Shown here in pieces: positions 20,971 through 40,609 of a stretch of DNA of 64,000 nucleotides. Position 1 is the stretch's first letter. Each line of letters begins with the position of its first letter. This DNA comes from Neoscytalidium dimidiatum (Eukaryota > Ascomycota > Dothideomycetes > Botryosphaeriales > Botryosphaeriaceae). The notes under the pieces are model-generated. The model was not told the origin of the DNA and searched no databases. It worked only from the letters and a program-made list of their open reading frames with translations. Both the position numbers and the translations under genes were made by a program. Location of the stretch: positions 1-64,000 of the forward strand of contig CM074702.1 in the NCBI GenBank assembly GCA_037367355.1. Direction: 5' to 3'.

Positions 20971-23040
20971 AGCACCGAAACAAGCAGTTCGAGTAACTGT
21001 AAATGAGAGCTCCTGCACGAAAAGTCGAACCACAATTGCGGTTCAATTGCTTGATGACCTTTGTTGTTTGGTGGCAGGAACTATTCCGTATGGATGCAGA
21101 ATGAAAGACAGCGAGGCAATGCTTCGACAGTGTAGAATAGAGCTTTCATGAGGCCATCTTATCAACCAATCTTGGAGCTTTGACTTCGTCCGTGTCTGAA
21201 CCGTCGCGACACTCTTGGAAGACTCTCTAGATGGCTCTGTCAAGAACCGTTCAGGACCCAATGAACGTGGCATGAGAAGGATGGCTGTTGAGGCAGGTTC
21301 GCGAATTGTCTCAACGAATTCGAGGAAACGTCCCTAAGGCGTGGCAGAGGATACGTGTTCGAGTTCTTCAAAGGTAAACGAGTGCGAACTGCTCGACATG
21401 CTCTACTTTCCAGCGGTCTCCAGAAGTGTTGGGGGGGGCGGTGTACAGATAACCACGGCAACGGATGCATTGAATCTCTCGAGGGAGGCGGTTGCTAGAA
21501 TAAACAGTAGGGGTTTGTGGAGACTGGTACCTTCCAGAAATTTCTCTTTGGGCACTAATATGTCATGCATTCGAACTTCCGAGTCATTTCCTTCTCTTTC
21601 TCGACTCCTCAACTGACTCAGTGGCCACGACTCGCCATTCCTTCGAAGTCAGATTCTTTTTGAATGCCCTTTTTTTGAACGCACGTTCGTATGGGATTTT
21701 GCTACCATCCAATCAGTTAACGCAGTCCATTGAGGGTGTGCAATTCATAGGTACGTTTTCTTGAATTCATGTTGTGTGGCCATAATAGTGGTGAGCTCTT
21801 TCGAGGATTTGTTCTCTTCAAGATATAGACGCGGGATAATCCCCTTGTGAGGTTCCCATCGATCGTCTTCCGCGGGTCTTTTCGGCATGGTATATGTTCT
21901 TGCCAACGGTTGCAAGAAGGCACAAAACAGTTATTCTATAGATAGATTCTTTGAGAACCCGATAGGACAGTTTTGAAGGTGAGGTGGAAGTAGGCCGTAG
22001 GGATGTAACGTGGTATTCGTCTATGTATATAGGCTAAGAAGGCTGACTCCTTGGGTTTATGTGACGCTTGCCTTCGTTCACGCAGCCAATAGCCGTCTCT
22101 GGTAGCTTACATGTAGCGATCTTTCCTCTACCACTTACTGGAAGGCAAGACGGATGCCTCAGCCATCTGGCGATGAGTAGAAAATTCCTGCAATAAGAAG
22201 AAGGCTTACATAAATGTAGATAGGCTCCGCTCAGTAGCACTGGAAACTGTATATCCGGCGTGCTTCGAGGCTCCACTTCTTCACCTAAACTCTATATCTC
22301 TACAGCACAGATCGTGTCGAGGCACAGGTCAATTAGAAGGGCATAATATTTGGTTCCGTTGATGACTTTGCCGCTCAGATCACTGCGCGAACCATAAGCC
22401 GTAATTTTCAGAGGCTCTAGCGGAAGTGGTTTTGAAAACTGGGAACTGGGATGCAGAGAGTGGAGGAATGTTGAGGCAAAGAAAACGAGCCTGATTCACT
22501 TCGAGCACAGGCGAACGTCCGAGATGAACAATAGTACTGAAGAGAAGAGCCACGTGGTGAGTCAAAACGGTTCTCAAAAAGCAACTGGTAGGCACACCCG
22601 AATCGTGGCTCTGTTATTATTATTTTTTTTGACTGCATGCACAGAAGTAGTTGCCATATGGTCGAATACTATTTGTCTTCTTCATTTATCCTCCTTTTAA
22701 ATTTTAGCTCTCGCCTGAGTACGCATCCGCATGTTTTCCTCGTACCCCAAGTCCGCTCAAGTCATTCCTCCCGTTGCTCTTTGGAAGTGGGACCCCACAT
22801 GTCAACCGATGATCAAACTAAGAGTGGTTCGTCCGCGTCCTGGACGCCGTGCTAGGGGAGATCATTCGCCTAGTGGATCATCCGGCTGTTTCATATATGC
22901 ATCGCGAGTAGAACAGTTGATGCGCGCTTTTCATCTGCACAAAATCTATATTCGTATAATTGTGTATATCGGTATAGCCCTTCTATATAAGACTGGCCAA
23001 AGAAGGAAATATGCTAATGCGGTACGAGTGCAGTATTCGC
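20971..23040. other. Intergenic, no gene recognised
   Basis: Only short, unrelated open frames. The part next to 20970 may hold more decayed sequence of the ankyrin gene, but I cannot align it. Confidence 0.4.
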
Positions 23041-24623
23041 TCAAATGCTGTGACCGTGCTGGTTGACCTCCGCAAATGCAGGAGCGGCAGCACGAGGCTC
23101 GATGGGAGCAGCGTAGTCACGGCGAGTGTTGCGGTAGTGGGGGCCGATCTTGACATTGACATCGAGCTGGACGCGCTTGGACTTGGTGGCAGCGCAGGAG
23201 GCCTCGTTGAAGCCCTCGATCTCGGACAGGCAGTACTCCTTGACACCGTTCTGGATGGCAAACAGGTGGCGCCAGTCAAGGCTGTCCTCGGCGAGAGACC
23301 AGGCCATGACATTCTCGACACCAAGAGCCTCGATAATCTCCGGGAACTTCCTATCGATGTGCTCGGGCTCATCCCAGGTCCAGAAGAGGCTGGCATTAAG
23401 GTCGAGGTAGTAGTTGCCGCCGTTCACCTCATCCACAACGGCGCCGGCCTGGGCGTTGACCCAGGATTGGATAGCGGTCAGACCATTGCACTTGCCGTAG
23501 CCTGCCTGGCAGGACAGACCGCAGTGGGCCTCGGTATCACCGCAGTAGCCGCTGGAACTGCAGCAGTAGCCCTCGGGACACTTCTTGCCGGCAGAGGCAC
23601 CGCAGGTACCATCAGTAGCCTCGGTCAGGCTGGTCGGCGGCTGGCTGGCGACGCTGGAAGGCTCGAAGGTCAGAGCACCGGAGAGGCCGTTGTCAGAGCC
23701 ATCGGCGTTCTCGAGAGGCACGGTCTTGCAGGCCTCACCCAGGGGCTGGGTCGCACAGTCGGACTTCGGGTCGATGGTGAAGTACTTGGCGTAGAAGGCG
23801 AAGCCCAGAGTGGCCTTGCAGGGGGGTAGGCCGAGATCGAGATAGCGCTGGATGGACTCCTTGGAGCCGACGAGGTCGGTGTGGTGCTTGGTAAAGTTGT
23901 CTCTCCGGTTCATGAAATCGTATGTCATGATGCCGAACCAGTCGACGAGGGGCACGATCTTGGGCATGGTCTCCGGGGTGAAGGCCATCATGTCGCGCTC
24001 CAGGCCGGGCACGGCGATGGACAGAATCTTATCTTTGCCAATAGCGGCGCGGGTCTCGTTGAGCAGCAGAGGGAAGGCGTCGATCTCCCACACCTTCTCC
24101 GAGTTGGGGACCTGCTTGTAGTCGGCGCCATTACCACCCACGTACTCATAATCGATATCTGATAGTGGCAGGGCACGTGGTCAGCCACTGGGCTCCTGTT
24201 ATGAAGGTTCTTCCCGGCTAGGTCCCTTCTGAGCTTGTTTGCGGAGTTTGACTTACCGATGCCGTCAAGGTTGTACTTGTCGATCAGCTTCTTCGCGTTC
24301 TTAGCGAAGATGGCACGCGAGGTCTCGTCCTTGAGAGTCAAGGTGTAGTTGACGTCGTTCCAGCCACCGATGGCAGCCAGGACCTTGACGCCAGGATCGA
24401 AGCGGGCGCGGAAGGTCTCGACGGGCTCGAAGAGCTCGAAGGAACCGCCCTCCTCGGTGAGGAAGTCGTTGGTAGAGACGAAAGCCATGATGGCGTGGTC
24501 GATGCCGGCGTTGGTGGTGGCGTTGCCCAGGTTGGACAGGTGCCACTCGTCGGCGTACATGATGTAGCGGGCGGAGGCCAGCTGGGCCAGCAGGGCCGCG
24601 GCGGCGGTGGAGATGAGCTTCAT
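23041..24623 (-). CDS. Secreted GH18 chitinase with internal CBM18
   Basis: Endo-acting family 18 glycoside hydrolase of 494 residues, exons 24623-24257 and 24158-23041 (98-bp intron). The signal peptide ends near residue 18 (LLAQLASA). The catalytic DGIDIDYE motif (residues 120-127, acid E127) is assembled across the intron. A hevein-type chitin-binding module (CBM18: CGASAGKKCPEGYCCSSSGY, then further cysteines) follows about two thirds along. After it the barrel resumes with NYYLDLNASLFWTWD and VMAWSLAEDSLDW, so the module is inserted in the catalytic domain rather than added to an end. A ~45-residue basic/proline-containing tail follows. Substrate is chitin; use in wall remodelling, nutrition or attack on other fungi cannot be separated. 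Confidence 0.9.
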
Positions 24624-26395
24624 GGCGCAAGAGTGCTTGATGCAGAGCCAGCGGGCGAGTGAGGGAGTGACTTCAAATAAGGGAAATTAACGAAAGTCAG
24701 GAAGCTGTTAAGTTTTTGAGATAAAGAAAGACTGCTGGCGCTCCCACGCGTTCGGCGGCGGATGGAGGTCAGGCGGAAGGGAGAGGGTGCTCGGGAAAGA
24801 CATGGCGGCGCAGATGATTGGAATTTATTGTGCGTGGTGGGTGTGTCAGTCGACGGGCAAGCTTGAGGGTGAAGCTTGCTGGGAGGCTCATCAAAGGGGA
24901 TGGCCGGTCGAGTCAGTGCGTCCCCGCAGAAGGTGTTGTTTCGGGGGTGGCGGTGGCATAGGCTGGCATAGGCTGGCATTGGCATCGCGACGCTGCCCAA
25001 TCGCAGCGATGGCGGCGAGTCAAAAGCAGGCAGAGAGACTCGAAGGCCAGACAGAGGACAGAGGCCCTCGGGCCACACAAGCAGACGCCGGCCGGCAACA
25101 ACCCATCAGCCGCCGCAACCTTCGTCCTTTTCCTTAACCTCCGCATCATGCCTGCTCCGCTGCCTTGTGCGCCGCCGCGCTTTAGCAGCCGCCGCCTCCC
25201 TGCACGACTGCGCATGCTGCATGCCGCACTCCGCATGAATGAGCAGCGGTTCTGCCGGCCCTCGTCCGCTGCGAACCGATGGCAGGGCTGCCGTTTCATG
25301 CGCAGGACGCTCGTTGACTCGAGAAACGGGTTGGCCAGGCGTCCCGGCTGTTCCGGTCGCCCATCTTACTCCCCAATCTTCCCTCCAAAGCACGCCTCCC
25401 AAGACCGTGCCACTGGACCACGAGCGACCACCGACCCGAAGTTAAGATTTCTCCAAGCCCGCCCTCTGAAACCTCGACCAGCAGCACCATCGCCTGGCCC
25501 GCGGCCCTGTGCCTGTCGGCTCAATACTACCGCGAATACTACCGCGCGCGTTATAGACTATACTGGACCTCATGCTTCGGGAAGGTCAGGTCAGGTCAGG
25601 TCGCTTCATCGGCCAGCTAAGCAGACGCGCCCGGGCAAAAAGAAAGGTCAACACGAGCACGCGCCGACTCAGAATTAAGGGAAGTTCCGCTACGAGGCTT
25701 TTTGCCGTTCCCCGTCGCTCTCCAATAATTACGCACGAACGAGCAGGAGCAAGCGCTGAGCTTGACGCTCCCAAGCAAAATATCTTACTGTATGACGGAG
25801 ACGGACCGTTCCCATGATTCGATCACCTCGCCCGTGACGAATGATGTGCCGCGACCCCCCTCCGTACCTGGCTTGGCCTCCAATATAGCAACTCGATCTG
25901 CCGCCTCCCATCCCCGCTGGTACCCGCGCGTTTCCACCTTATTTCCCCTTCGCTCCCCCTCCTCGTGTGCTCAGGGAAAGCGGTTACGCGGCCTGCTCTT
26001 CTAGTGGGTAGCGCCCGCCAAGCAGGGACAAGACCTTCGAGAAAACACGATGGTGAACGGATTCAGGCACTTGTTAAATATATCGTTTCATCGTGACTCA
26101 GGACGCCAAACTCTAAAATACCCGGTGTATAATGTGCCAGGTCGACTTTCCAACAAAACGCCCCTGACCTAGGAGGGCCGGAGGCCGAAAAAAAAAAAGG
26201 TATGTATGTACAGTACAAGTTCAGACCAGGCCTTCCGCGTTCGCTCTCTTTCCCACTGCCAATCGCTAACTAACAAGGAGCGTGAACGTTCTTCTCCGCG
26301 CATGCCGACAACAATATAAACTCTAAAGATGAACTGCGAAAAGAGACAAGAGGGACAGGTTCAGCCAAACGCCGCCGCCGCCGCCGCCGCCGCCC
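24624..26395. other. Intergenic upstream of chitinase
   Basis: GC-rich DNA without a recognised gene. It holds (AGGTC)4 at 25583-25602 and (GCC)8 at 26371-26394, the latter directly after the peroxidase stop codon. Confidence 0.45.
26371..26394. repeat. (GCC)8 microsatellite
   Basis: Eight uninterrupted GCC units immediately 3' of the peroxidase stop. The stop overlaps the sequence AGGTAAGG, which also resembles a splice donor, so a further 3' exon beyond the repeat cannot be fully excluded. Confidence 0.8.
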
Positions 26396-27480
26396 TTACC
26401 TCGCGCGATCGTTGATGGGCGCGCCCCTAATGTCCCTCTTGGCGCTGGTGCCCTTGGGCAGGGCGGCGGTGCAGTCGGCGAAGTTCTTGTACGTGGCCTC
26501 GGGCACGCCCAGCAGGCTGAGGCGGAACATGGCGTCGGCGAACTTGCCGGTCCACTTGCCCTGGTTGTTGACGAAGCCGTTGAACTCCTTGCCGACCGCC
26601 TTGGTCCTGTCGGACAGGTTGACGTCCGAGTCGAAGCGGGCCACGCCGGCGGGCGGGCTGTACGTCTCGGCGTAGTACTTGACGTCCCACCGGCCGGGCG
26701 TGCTGTCCTGCGGCGCGCCGACGGGGATCTGCGTCTGCGCCAGGTTCCTCGACGTCGAGTGCGCGCCGATCAGCGCCGCCAGGTCGGCCGCGCTGAAGCC
26801 CTTGTCCACGAACAGGTTGAGCAGGCTGTCGTGGCCGCTGCCGGGGCCGAAGCCCGGCGGCATCACGCCCGTCGGCGACGGGCTGGTGCTGTCGCCGCGC
26901 CCGACCAGCATCTTGACCGTGGGGCCGCCCGGGCAGGTGACGATGGCGTGGTTGCCCGCGAACTGGATCAGGTCCGCCGCGCCCACGCCTTGGCCCTTGT
27001 ACGTGTTGTACTTGCCGGTGATGTACCTGTGGTAGTCCTGCAGCCCGTTGTTCTCGGGCCGCTCGATCTCCGAGGGCACCAGCAGGAGCGAGCCGTCGGC
27101 GCCGCCCGAGGCGGGTGCCACGGTGGGGAGCTTCTTCGAAAAAGTGCCAGCGTCGTGGAACTGGTGGCGAAACGTCAGTTATCAGTTTCCCCCATGCGAT
27201 GCTCAAGATTGTGCCTGCTTACGGCGTAGCGGATGGCGGCGCGCGCCATGTCGGTGCATTCGCCATTGGCGAGGAAGTCGTTGGTCAGGTCGGACGAGAT
27301 GGTGGTCCAGACGGCCGGGCAGGCGGGGGTTTTACGCGCAGAGAGAATGCTGCGCGGGTTCAGATTGCCAAGAGCCCGGTAGGTGATGTCATGCAGGGTG
27401 CTCGGAAAGGAGTCAAGGGAGGATAGAGAGATGGCGGACGCGCCGCATGCGGAAAGGAGGACGTATGGAGAGGTACGCAT
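26396..27480 (-). CDS. Secreted class II haem peroxidase (ligninase-like, AA2)
   Basis: Fungal class II peroxidase of 340 residues, exons 27480-27223 and 27160-26396 (62-bp intron). The N-terminus MRTSPYVLLSACGASAISL is a probable signal peptide. The distal site RYAFHDAG (R84, H88) is joined across the intron, and proximal H220 lies in LIGAHSTSR. CPGGPTVKMLVGRGD matches the strand after the distal domain. Such enzymes oxidise phenolics, Mn2+ or aromatic compounds with H2O2; whether an Mn site or surface tryptophan is present needs alignment. The neighbour at 29142-31225 is an H2O2-producing type of oxidoreductase on the same strand. A TATA-like element lies 131 bp upstream. Confidence 0.88.
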
Positions 27481-27610
27481 GATGATTGGCTGTTCGAGGC
27501 CTGCTGATGGATGCTGCTCTCTCGGTCGTACAAAAATAAATGATGAGGGAGTAGCAAGCTCGTGGAACCTGATGCTGGAGAGTGACACCAAAAGCAAGAC
27601 AGCCAGCGGC

Positions 27611-27622
27611 TTTATATATATA
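27611..27622 (-). promoter_or_regulatory. TATA-like element of peroxidase gene
   Basis: GTATATATATAAA on the minus strand, about 131 bp upstream of the peroxidase start codon, a typical core promoter distance. Confidence 0.45.
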
Positions 27623-29141
27623 CTTCCACGAGGGCGACGTCTCGGAGGAAAGCGTGTGTAGAGCATCTGCGCTGCTGGAACTTGACTGCGCCCGCCCGCC
27701 ACAACCTGCCGCCTCCAGCACCAGACTCTCAGGCCAGACGACCATCTAGCAGGCCGCGGACTCAGCTGGATTGACGCCGCGCGCGAGCCGGCGCGAGAAA
27801 CGGTCTGGACGGGCACAAGTCAGCGTCCGCCGTTGGGAGATGTTGGCACACTGCAGAAAGTACCGGAGCACCGACAGTCTGATGGCTTGATGGCTTGATG
27901 GCGTTGATTGCCAGCGCGGTGTCTTGGCAGAGGAGCTTCGCGCACGATTGAACGCTGTCGACTCAGCCTTGCTTGCCCGATCAGGCATGTCAGCCATGTG
28001 CTAGACCCTTGCGATCCGCGCGACCGTGTACTTCCCGCAGGTCCAGCTTCAGGCGTGCCGACAGCAGACCGGTGAATGCAGGCCGGCAGCCTTGGCACTA
28101 TGGGTGATTGGCGTTGCGGCACGTCGTGGAGAGTACCCCGCGAAACAGTGGTGGGGCGGAGCGGAGTCGAGGGAGTTCCTGCGCAGTCTAAAAGAACGGT
28201 AGTAGATAACTAGGCTCCGCGGGGCTGAGGTGGAGATCCGGGTCGGCGTGGTGGCGCTGGTGCGGCTGAATCGTTCGCGATGCGCATCGGCACGTGAGAC
28301 TTCCTCACAGAGTAATCGAGATAGCCGAAGGGGAAAGCTGGGAGAGGCGCCTTTCGGGAAATTCCCGCCTTCTTGGCACGCTATCCAAGCTCCAGCCCGC
28401 AATCTTGTCCCCAGCCCGGCTGGCACATGGGTTCCAGACTCTGCCCGTGGTCCGACTTTCCAGCCGGATGTTTCTGGGCGATGCTGGGAGCCGGGTAGCT
28501 GCCATGTCCCGCTGGCACGGCTGCACTGCCACGAGGGAAGACCCATAGCCGGCTTTCTCGGATGAGTAGCTATTGAATTCGCCGACAGGAGGACTTCGAA
28601 ATCGACTGCTCGTTAACGTGGGGAATATGCGGAGGAGGGTGAGGTCAGGTGGAGGTGGCGGTGGAGGGGGCAGAGAGCTGTGTCAAGCTCGTCAATGCGC
28701 ACTCTATTTTTACCCCGACACGTTGGTCAGCAGAAGCCGTATGGTGGAACAGCATCCCGGATACCAGGTCGCAGGAGGTGCAGGAACGGCGCGCATTGCA
28801 CGTATCCGCCGGAACGCCTCTCAGCCACAGCTGGCCTGCAGCCCAATCGCAACCTTTGCACGCTCAACACTAGGCTCGCTGACTCAACAGTAATCGCTCT
28901 AAATTGTTCTCGCCTAGAGGAGGCTTCTTTGGTGCCTACTCCATAGCTCAATTTGCGTCTGCCTACCGGGCAGTGTGAAGTGTGGGGGTATTTTCCGATC
29001 CCGCCGTCTAATGGTCTATCCCAGTCTATATACGCTCGAAACTATCCCAAAACCAGAAAAAGGGAAAGAGGTCGCAATGCCTCTCTGCAGCCAAGCATCC
29101 AACTCGCGGCTTGGCTGGCTGAAACTAAGAAAACTTATTGC
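27623..29141. other. Intergenic between peroxidase and GMC gene
   Basis: No gene seen. A run of G pairs and a G5 tract at 28648-28670 (ggtggaggtggcggtggaggg and onward) could form a G-quadruplex on the plus strand. Confidence 0.4.
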
Positions 29142-35854
<6,713 letters not shown>

Positions 35855-37439
35855 ATGACAGCGCAATTCTACTACCAGTATCAACCACTCGAGAGCGCCA
35901 GCTGCATCCGGCCCCTCAAGATTCCCGTACTGAACAAATCTCGAACATTGCGGGGTAAGCTAGACCACCAGGTTTTCAGCCTTACCAACGTCTCACTCGA
36001 TGAGGCTCTGCCCTTTGAGACTATATCCTACGTCTGGGGAAACCGAGGTCGATTTTACAGGCTACCGATGAGGGGCGGAGAGGATATCGCCATCACGAAA
36101 AACGTTTTTGAAGCATTACCGTACCTGATCCAGAAAGCTCAAACCGAGTATATGTGGTTGGACTAGGTTTTCATCAACCAGGACGACATGAATGAACGAG
36201 GCCACCAAGTTGCCCTAATGGGAAGGGTGTACAGAATCGCTCAAAGGACCATAATATGGCTCGGTATGGAAGACCGCGACATCCGAAAAGCGGCAGTATT
36301 ATTGAGCAATGCCCAGGTGATCTCGAAGCCTCTCAGCCACAGTGACCAGGATTCAGAGCATCCCTCCGACTCCTATGGCTTTCGCACTGTTTCAAGAGGC
36401 CTTTATGCTTCGCTGTAATCGCACGGTATCTCCTGTGAAAAGGCGATTCAGAGTATCATATGTCGGCCATGGTTTTCACGGGCCTGGATTGTACAGGAAT
36501 TTATTCTGTCCACATCCACTCTTTTCGTGATTGGTAAGATTGAGATCGACTGGAATTTCCTAAGTCTATTGCTTTCCTCCTTAATTGCCTTCAAACTTCG
36601 ACTGGGTATCGACCCGTAGTATCGACGATTCTTGCATTTGGAACACCATCGAAGATTTTCTCATGATTTGAGGTCGGGATGCCGAAGCTGGAGCGGTTGG
36701 GACGTCTTTTGTGGATGATCTTCCATCTTGGGCCCCGGATTGGACCATCAGTACTTCTGAGAATACAATTTCTACCGCATTCTTCGGCGCGGATCGCGCA
36801 TGGAATGCATCCAGGGATAGGGGACATAAATACAGACGGTCGAAGGGTACTCCTACTTCAAAAGAACTCCGGGTCTATGGGAAGGCCATAGACTGCCTGT
36901 CTGAGCTATCTCCTCCACTTCAAATGCGGGGGAAAAACGAGCTCGCCAATACCTCTTCGACCTCCATATCACAGGCAGAGGCGTTACTTGGCGTATCTCG
37001 AGCGGATATTATGAGAGTGATCATTGCGTCTCACGAATATCTCCACGAGCACAAGCTTCCTCTCGAGTCTTACGTCAATGCAATTGACGAGTTTTGGAGG
37101 CATCCAAAAACTGTCACGGAAGCTCTCGTACAGAATGGGAAATGCTGGAACTCGAATTACGAAGTCGATCTCAGGACCAATATGTTGGTATCTATTGACA
37201 CTGTGCATGGGAAGCGGGTAGGGAAAAGAGTAGTCGGTGGTCTGGGGCTTTACCCAATGCTTGCTCGGCCTGGCGACATTATCGCAGTTCCTCACGGATC
37301 TCGTACCCCGGTGATCCTGCGAAGAGTCCAGAGACCAGCTACATTTAATGTTATCGGCGGTTGCTATGTCGAGGGCATTATGCATGGAGAAACAGTAATG
37401 TGGCAGGAAAGCGAGGCAGACGAGATCGTCCTTGTGTAA
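35855..37439 (+). pseudogene. HET-domain (heterokaryon incompatibility) pseudogene
   Basis: It starts at ATG 35855 with a typical HET beginning (FYYQYQPLES). Conserved blocks follow: ETISYVWGN, then EYMWLD, TAG at 36164-36166, and INQDDMNERGHQVALMGRVY with IIWLG. The frame ends at 36416, while PWFSRAWIVQEFILSTSTLF continues in another frame from about 36460, so there is a frameshift too. A third segment (36711-37439) holds LPSWAPDWT and the C-terminal ARPGDIIAVPHGSRTPVILR and YVEGIMHGE. The TAG replaces an expected CAG, a CpA-to-TpA change. Intact HET proteins trigger cell death on allorecognition; this copy cannot make a whole protein. Confidence 0.85.
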
Positions 37440-38337
37440 ATACGCCACTTATATGATTGCTGCTTCATTTCCTACAAGTGACGTCCCTCACCTCCCTGCT
37501 AAGATGTATACGCGCGTGCACCGTACTTATCCAATACACGCTAAGAGGAATGGGATTAGATTGGATGAAATTGATGCGGACTCGGGCTGCCATACCAGGA
37601 CAGGCGTGATCCTTTCCGGCCAATGTTAATGCACTGAAACCCGTTGGACTGGAACGTGTATTGCCAGTAGCATGGTGATGTCCAGGTATTGTCTGTACAA
37701 ATCATTTGCTCGTCAACCAATATGTATGAATCGATCAACTTAAGTTTTTAAGCATGTGATGCACAATACTGAATTATCCATCGGGCCCCATGCAACCATA
37801 ACTTAGTCTTCGGTCGAAAGCCAGGCGACCTTAATGCGTTGCTGTCATAGATGGTGATAAGAGCTCACACTCGCGCGGCAGTATTTGTTTCCAAGTCAAA
37901 AAATACAGCGATTCGATTGGCTCTGTCGCGATGCATGCCAAATTCATTCCGCTTTGCTACTGATCAGTAATTGCATGTTTCTCAGACGTAACGCAGGCAG
38001 CGCGTGATGTGCATCTCTTTTTGGGTACATACGCTCGGCGGGCGTTTCAATGCTATATTTTGAGGCTCGCTCCACGTATTCTAAACTGATACGGGATATT
38101 GAGAACGTCTGATACAATAAACGTTGTATTCTATGGTCCAAGAGCAATAGGAGTAGCGGTCCAGATACGGCTCACAGCATCCCGAGAGAACCCGTGAATC
38201 CTGAATACTGCATCATCTACCCACGCCAACGCTTCCCTAATGCATCCCAGTACTATTTCTATATGCATCCCAAGTCTTCATGCCTACGCATGATCCCTTC
38301 TCCGACATCCTACGTGTACGTTGGATTGGTTAAGAGC
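37440..38337. other. Intergenic
   Basis: Nothing recognised; it lies between the HET pseudogene and the 3' end of the transporter gene. Confidence 0.4.
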
Positions 38338-40609
38338 TTAGTGTGTAAATTGGAAGTCCAACCTCTTGTTGCCCTTGTCCGTCGTTGTTGCTAGGTACTC
38401 ATCACGCTGTTCCTGTGTCATCGCGTTCCATTTCCTTGCCTTTTGCTTATTACGCAAGACGTAGTACCCTTTCGTAAGGAAGTAAAGAACAATATTCATG
38501 ACATTGATGGCAAGAAGAGCACGATTTCCGCGGCGGTAGCGAGGTTTATCATCTATGGGTGAATATCAATCAGAACATTAAACTTGTACGGAGAACGGAG
38601 TGTGAAGTCCGGTGCGAGTATTCACCTTCTCTATAAATGTTTGACGAGATGATTCCACTAGCCTGTACAAACATGTTGTAAATAGCTGCAGAAACCGTTC
38701 GGGAACGTACGGTGTTCGAAATGCGTGAGTTCCAAGCCACTTGAATGGGATGGGCTAAGAATCGTTAGATGACACGATGCATTCGCTGTAGGAGGAGCCT
38801 AACCTGATGGATAACTCAAGAAAATAGTCATGATTGCCCATGATACCCACTGATTGAGTTTGTTGATGTTCATCACATACAGCACTATGACGAAAGGTAA
38901 CGACCAGAATTGTCCGATCACTGCGGTCAGAGCAAGGCTATGCCTGATTTCGGCAAGGTAAGTAAGGCCAAGCATAGTAAAGATATGCAATACCTGGAGT
39001 TTTGTAGTGTCAGTGAGCAAGCCGGAGAGATATTTAGCACTGACTTACCTGCGATGGAATGACAAGCAGATTGGTGGTGAAAGTGTCGAAGCCGAGCGAC
39101 TTAAGAGTGAGTGTAAGGTAGTTTGAAGGAGTAGCTGAAATTCTGTTAGAATAGCGAATGGGCGGCCAGCGTCGAGCGGACTTACTCATAGGGATTTGGA
39201 AAGTGAGCCCAAGGAGGTACAGGGGCCAGATATCGAAGTCCTTCAAGCTCTGCCACAACATCCTCGGGGTGAGAGGCTCTCGATTATGCATGTCAGACTT
39301 GCTTGGGTCTTCTCGGATGACACGATTGACCATAATGGTTTCCTCACTGCTCCAATATCAGCCGATGCTTCCGGGGGATTGTAGTTTTATATACCGTTCA
39401 TTGAACCAGCCTTTTTTGCCACGTGCCCAATTTGCCGTTTGAGTTGGGCCGGGAGGCATTAGAACAAAAGCGATCAAGCCGATACCAAGAGTCAAGATAC
39501 CCTACACATGTCAGCTATGCAAGTATTCTCGAAGGGTGCTCATCATTTACCTCCAGTAGGAACAGCCAGCGCCAACCAGCATGTCCTTCGTGGCCCCGCA
39601 AATGCAAGATCCCGTAAGCAAGGAAGCTGGCAAGAATGTCTGCAATGCTCATGGCTGTCCAGAAGAAACCTAGGCGAAGAGAGAGTTCGTGGTGCTTGTA
39701 GAAGTATGAGAGGTATAGAATGACCTACGGTAATCAGTGGCAGTGACGGACAAGCTCACGGGATCATAACGTACATCTGGGATGAAACCACCCTGAAGAA
39801 TGCCTAGGAGAGCTCTACAGGCAAGGAACGCGGGTCGACCGTCAAGCTTGAATTGTGCAGAAGCGACAATGGACCACAGAACCATTTGAGTAGGGATCCA
39901 CCGATCTGGACCCATCCACTTGCTGACCAACTGGGACGGCAGCTCAGCGCAGAGGAAGGAAAGCTTGAACACGGTATTTCCAAGATTGTAGTCGTTTGTG
40001 TTCATGCCGAGGTCCCCCAGGAAGTTATCTGTGAGAGCTTGCGAGAGATTGGAGCGGTCGAGTTCCTATTTGATGTAAGTACTATGCATGAGGATTACGG
40101 AATGGAGTTATGGTCCTTACCAAGCTCATGAACATAATACAAGCAAAGACCATGATCCGAAGATCAATTTTGCGGATCAGTTTCTGCGACTGTTAATTCT
40201 TGGAAAGTGCTTAGAACGATCTACCACATACATATTCCTCAGCCCAAGTCCACCTGGCTGAAGGGTCGAACCGATGAATATTCTCCCAGTCCGCGCGTGG
40301 CTGGTAGTGCTTTGCGAGTTCTGGATCATCGAAGACTGAACGCTGAGTGGCGATAGCTGAGGAGTCAAACTTCGTGCCTCGTTGGAACCAGAATCTCCTC
40401 TCGGAGCCAGGGTGGCTCAGGAGAAGGTCATCAGACTCTTTCTGAACCTCAACGATGGGGGTTTTTCTCGAGTCTTTCTCATCTTCATACGGCACTGGAA
40501 TAGTACTCTGAGGATTCTTATCGACTGGAGGTCCGCCGAAGTCGTCCGCACCTGATGCCATGTTTGAAAGCAAGGGGGTAAGTTCCGAGCTCCGTGACGA
40601 GGAAGACAT
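38338..40609 (-). CDS. Dal5/allantoate-permease family MFS transporter
   Basis: Anion:cation symporter-type MFS protein of 599 residues in ten exons: 40609-40232, 40189-40121, 40065-39775, 39724-39551, 39501-39395, 39346-39186, 39134-39049, 38993-38804, 38754-38626 and 38552-38338. Introns are 42-73 bp and the sum is in frame. The long polar N-terminus (~125 residues) precedes [18 protein letters not shown], then [13 protein letters not shown], the helix 1 block of the Dal5 family. [19 protein letters not shown] and [19 protein letters not shown] are further family blocks. Members carry organic anions such as allantoate, vitamins or sulfonates. The divergent TauD-like gene at 41761 suggests a sulfonate (inference). 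Confidence 0.9.

Noticed and set aside
23011..23829. 272-codon open frame on the plus strand
   Set aside because: Lies antisense to the chitinase; its Val/Gly/Leu-rich content mirrors the codon bias of the real gene on the other strand.
25583..25602. (AGGTC)4 as a nuclear-receptor-like control element
   Set aside because: Fungi lack nuclear receptors of that type; more likely a simple repeat, ~1 kb from the chitinase start.
26427..27206. 259-codon open frame on the minus strand overlapping the peroxidase
   Set aside because: Shifted frame of the peroxidase exon, Arg/Gln/Gly-rich; the peroxidase frame carries all active-site motifs.
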